Source of the DNA: Bacteroidota bacterium
GTDB taxonomy: Bacteria; Bacteroidota; Bacteroidia; 2-12-FULL-35-15
Length of the DNA stretch: 37,313 nucleotides
Reading direction: 5' to 3'
Assembly (NCBI GenBank): GCA_947466965.1
Contig: CANIFU010000026.1
Span: forward strand, 1-37,313
Part shown: one piece after another, positions 34,695 through 37,313 of the stretch
How positions within the stretch are numbered: the first letter of the stretch is position 1
Layout of the letters: every line of letters starts with the position of its first letter
Notes under the pieces: model-generated
What the model was told of the DNA's origin: nothing
The model's input: the letters and a program-made list of their open reading frames with translations, nothing else
Databases searched by the model: none
Made by a program: the position numbers and the translations under genes

Positions 34695-37052
34695 ATGTCA
34701 AAGAAAGCTGAACTTTTTTCTATAAAAAAAACACTCATTTATTTTTTATTGTTGGCTGTTATTGTAACCATTACATACGCCAACCATTTCAGCAATTCAT
34801 TTCATTTTGATGACTCTCATACGATTCAGAATAATTTATTTATTCAAGATATCAGCAATATTCCTTTATTTTTTAAGGACGGAACAACGTTCAGTTCCTT
34901 GCCAACCAATCAATCCTACAGACCAATTGTAAGTGCATCCTTGGCAATTGATTACTGGTTAGGAAGTGGCTACAACCTCTTTTACTTTCACTTGTCCACG
35001 TTCATTCTTTTTTTATTGCAGGGAGCTTGTATGTTCTTACTCTTTTTTAAACTTTTAAACAGCGCCTATACACATCGCTGGAATTTTTTCATTGCACTAA
35101 TTGCTGTTGCCTTGTATCTACTGCATCCTGCAAATGCAGAAACCGTAAATTATATTATTGCACGATCCGACATACAATCTTCATTCTTTGTTATTCTTGG
35201 TTTCTGCTTGTACATGTATTCACCCTTTTTCAAAAAAACATTTTTATATTTATTACCAGTAGCAATAGGCATTTTGGCAAAGCCACCCGCTGCAATGTTT
35301 GCGCCTTTATTTTTCCTATACGTCCTATTGTTTGAACAAAAAATGAGTGTAATGGCTGTATTCAACAAGCAGCACCTCAAGCAATTTATTTCAGTCGTTA
35401 AAACAGCATTGCCTGCTTTCATCGTATGTGGATTGATGTATTTGCTTGTTGACAGGATGACACCTAAAACATGGATTCCCGGTGGTTCATCCACATTTAA
35501 TTATTTGATTACGCAACCTTCTGTAATCGTTCATTATTTTACTACCTTTTTCCTTCCCATTGGCTTAAGTGCAGATACCGATTGGGTTCCTCTAGAAACA
35601 ATTTGGAATGCTTCTTTTTTTATTGGTTGTGCATTTATTTTCACATTACTTTATATCGCATTTAAATTTTCTAACGATGAAAAGTTACGGCCAATTAGCT
35701 TTGGTATACTTTGGTTCTTTTTAGCATTACTTCCTACTAGCGTCATCCCTTTGTCGGAAGTACTCAATGACCACCGCATATTTTTCCCGTATGTAGGTCT
35801 TACCATTGCTGTTTGTCATACCATTGCACTGCTGCTGCTTTCGTATAAAAAACAACTTGATGCATTATTCATCAATAAAACCATTCTTATTTCATGCTTA
35901 CTGATTGTTTTGGGAGGATATGCTTATGGCACACATCAACGAAATAGTGTTTGGCATACCGAAGAAAGTTTGTGGAAAGATGTTACAATAAAAAGTCCAA
36001 AGAACGGAAGAGGTTTAATGAACTATGGTTTAGCCAAAATGGAACAAGGAGATTATGCTGAAGCGGATAACTATTTTAATAAAGCATTGGCCGTTTGGCC
36101 TTATTATACCTTCTTACACGTTAATATTGGTGTTTTAAAATCAGCTCAAGGCGATAATGCCACAGCAGAAATCTTTTTTAAAAATGCAATCGCATATGGC
36201 ACTAACTATCCAGACTCCTATTATTTTTATGGGAAATTTTTATCTTCCCAATTACGACACAAAGAGGCCATTGATCTATTAACGAAGGCAATCGAATTAT
36301 CCCCGGCTCATATCGGTGCACGGTCATTATTGATGCACGAATATATAGAAACTGAGGAGTGGGATAAATTAACCCCATTGGCAAATACTACATTAGAAAT
36401 AAATCCGGGTAACCTTCAAGCATTAATTGCGCTAGATGCGGCAACCAATAAAAAAGGAAAGATTGAAATTGCTTTGGATGAATTAAAAAAAGCACCATCG
36501 GCCGACAACTATTTAAACTTGAGCCTACTGTATTATCAAGCTGAAAAATATCAGGAATGTATTGATGCAGCAACCGAAGCAATCACAATAAAACCTGAAT
36601 TTGCCGAAGCTTACAACAATATTGGTTCGGCTTATAACATATTAAAAAAATGGGATGATGCCATCAAAGCGTTTGAAAAAGCGCTTCAGATAAATCCCAA
36701 CTTTGAATTAGCAAAAAACAATTTGTTTGTTGCACAAAAAGGAAAAAATGATTTCAACACCATCCAAAAACTTGTTATTGAAAAACCATCATCTGATAAT
36801 TACATAAATTTAAGTCTGCTCTATTACAATCAAGGCTTATATGAAAAATCAATTGAGGTATGCAAAAAAGCCATTCAATTAAAACCTGATAATGCAAACG
36901 CATATAACAATATCGCTGCTGCCTATTGTGAACTGAAGCAGTGGGACAAAGCAATTGATGCCTGCACCAAAGCGTTGCAGATTGATCCAACGCATCCACT
37001 CGCAACAGGTAATTTAAATTGGGCGAAACAAGAAAAAGCAAAAATTAAATAG
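34695..37052 (+). CDS. TMTC-like membrane protein: GT-C glycosyltransferase fused to TPR repeats
   Basis: A 785-residue protein resembling the eukaryotic TMTC O-mannosyltransferases. The N-terminal ~400 residues have about ten helices and the TMTC hallmarks: FHFDDSHTIQNN (Asp39-Asp40 in the first loop), SYRPIVSASLAIDYWL near 74, LHPANAETVNYIIARSDIQ near 143 and PIGLSADTDWVPLE. The C-terminal ~370 residues are TPR repeats (for example YAEADNYFNKALAVWP, WDDAIKAFEKALQINPNF, WDKAIDACTKALQIDPTH), expected in the periplasm. TMTC proteins O-mannosylate cadherins; the donor and target of a bacterial version are unknown. The start ATG at 34695 (MSKKAELF) is chosen over TTG 34641, which lies in the promoter. 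The SDR gene follows after six bases, so they are likely cotranscribed. Confidence 0.75.
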   Translation: MSKKAELFSIKKTLIYFLLLAVIVTITYANHFSNSFHFDDSHTIQNNLFIQDISNIPLFFKDGTTFSSLPTNQSYRPIVSASLAIDYWLGSGYNLFYFHLSTFILFLLQGACMFLLFFKLLNSAYTHRWNFFIALIAVALYLLHPANAETVNYIIARSDIQSSFFVILGFCLYMYSPFFKKTFLYLLPVAIGILAKPPAAMFAPLFFLYVLLFEQKMSVMAVFNKQHLKQFISVVKTALPAFIVCGLMYLLVDRMTPKTWIPGGSSTFNYLITQPSVIVHYFTTFFLPIGLSADTDWVPLETIWNASFFIGCAFIFTLLYIAFKFSNDEKLRPISFGILWFFLALLPTSVIPLSEVLNDHRIFFPYVGLTIAVCHTIALLLLSYKKQLDALFINKTILISCLLIVLGGYAYGTHQRNSVWHTEESLWKDVTIKSPKNGRGLMNYGLAKMEQGDYAEADNYFNKALAVWPYYTFLHVNIGVLKSAQGDNATAEIFFKNAIAYGTNYPDSYYFYGKFLSSQLRHKEAIDLLTKAIELSPAHIGARSLLMHEYIETEEWDKLTPLANTTLEINPGNLQALIALDAATNKKGKIEIALDELKKAPSADNYLNLSLLYYQAEKYQECIDAATEAITIKPEFAEAYNNIGSAYNILKKWDDAIKAFEKALQINPNFELAKNNLFVAQKGKNDFNTIQKLVIEKPSSDNYINLSLLYYNQGLYEKSIEVCKKAIQLKPDNANAYNNIAAAYCELKQWDKAIDACTKALQIDPTHPLATGNLNWAKQEKAKIK

Positions 37053-37058
37053 ACAGAA

Positions 37059-37313
37059 ATGATAATTATTACAGGCATTACAGGTGGCATTGGTGACGTT
37101 CTATTCAAGGAATTTATTCAAGCTCAAGAACCAATTATTGGAACGTATCATTTAAATAAACCGCAAGGTGCTATTTATAAAGATACCATTCAACTGGATA
37201 TTACGAATTATTCTGAAGTAGAAAAACGGATCGCTTCCTTGCACCCTCAATTAAAAGAGATAACGCTTATCAATTGTGCGGGAGTTAGCGCAAATGCCTT
37301 CGCGCACAAAGCT
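37059..37313 (+). CDS. Short-chain dehydrogenase/reductase (N-terminal part, runs off the window)
   Basis: Only the first 85 codons are present. They begin MIIITGITGGIGDVLFKEF with the cofactor motif TGxxxGIG, and contain LDITNYSEVEKRI and the INCAGVSANA segment (NAG motif as NCAG), so this is a classical SDR with an NAD(P)-binding Rossmann fold. The ATG at 37059 lies six bases after the TMTC-like stop, giving a probable operon. The substrate, the catalytic Tyr-Lys region and the length are outside the window. A sugar-lipid or acyl-carrier keto-reductase role is possible but not visible. Confidence 0.85.
   Translation, partial: MIIITGITGGIGDVLFKEFIQAQEPIIGTYHLNKPQGAIYKDTIQLDITNYSEVEKRIASLHPQLKEITLINCAGVSANAFAHKA

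Overview
The window is an AT-rich bacterial chromosome segment from the phylum Bacteroidota. The evidence is the gliding-motility pair gldB-gldC, a type IX secretion (T9SS) porV-porU pair, a cargo protein with a T9SS type B C-terminal domain, a glycine-lipid acyltransferase pair, a DUF5686 outer-membrane protein, an almost complete lack of Shine-Dalgarno sequences, and several promoter boxes matching the Bacteroidota consensus TAnnTTTG (some with TTG about 21 bases upstream). The order or genus cannot be fixed from the sequence alone. No tRNA, rRNA, CRISPR array, insertion sequence or phage gene was seen; most of the window looks like ordinary core chromosome.

Layout. 1-1253: the 5' part of murF, carrying an in-frame 57-bp tandem repeat, behind nadE (both minus). 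1261-2159: a frameshifted outer-membrane beta-barrel gene. 2221-5573: gldB, gldC and a T9SS cargo protein (plus), closed by a bidirectional terminator. 5626-8838: a minus-strand lipid block (START-domain protein, PlsC-like acyltransferase, GNAT N-acyltransferase, then engB). 9125-13885: hemH, lpdA, lnt and a DUF6973 protein (minus). 13932-15455: a GT-C type membrane glycosyltransferase (plus). 15444-21526: porV-porU operon (minus). 21647-24544: methyltransferase, GT2 polyprenyl-phosphate sugar transferase and GT-C enzyme (plus), overlapping stepwise. 24516-25961: an unknown polytopic membrane protein (minus). 25992-26449: a G-rich minisatellite. 26495-27521: pssA-purS (plus). 27594-32110: tatC, an AhpD-like protein, a DUF5686 protein and lptB (minus). 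32247-33602: a GT87-like membrane protein containing a run of eight G. 33765-37313: divergent TPR genes, one a bacterial relative of the TMTC O-mannosyltransferases, followed by a partial SDR gene.

How the genes fit together. Much of the window serves the envelope: peptidoglycan (murF), lipoprotein maturation (lnt), phospholipid and aminolipid synthesis (pssA, the glycine-lipid pair), lipopolysaccharide export (lptB), Tat and type IX secretion (tatC, porUV, gldBC), and a scattered set of lipid-linked-sugar enzymes (one GT2, four GT-C-like proteins and one further polytopic protein). The most unusual points are the repeat inside essential murF, the G-quadruplex-prone minisatellite between two divergent genes, the possible phase-variation tract in the GT87-like gene, the bacterial TMTC-like protein with a TPR module shared with its divergent neighbour, and frequent TTG start codons. 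I did not find a clearly new multi-gene defence or mobile system.
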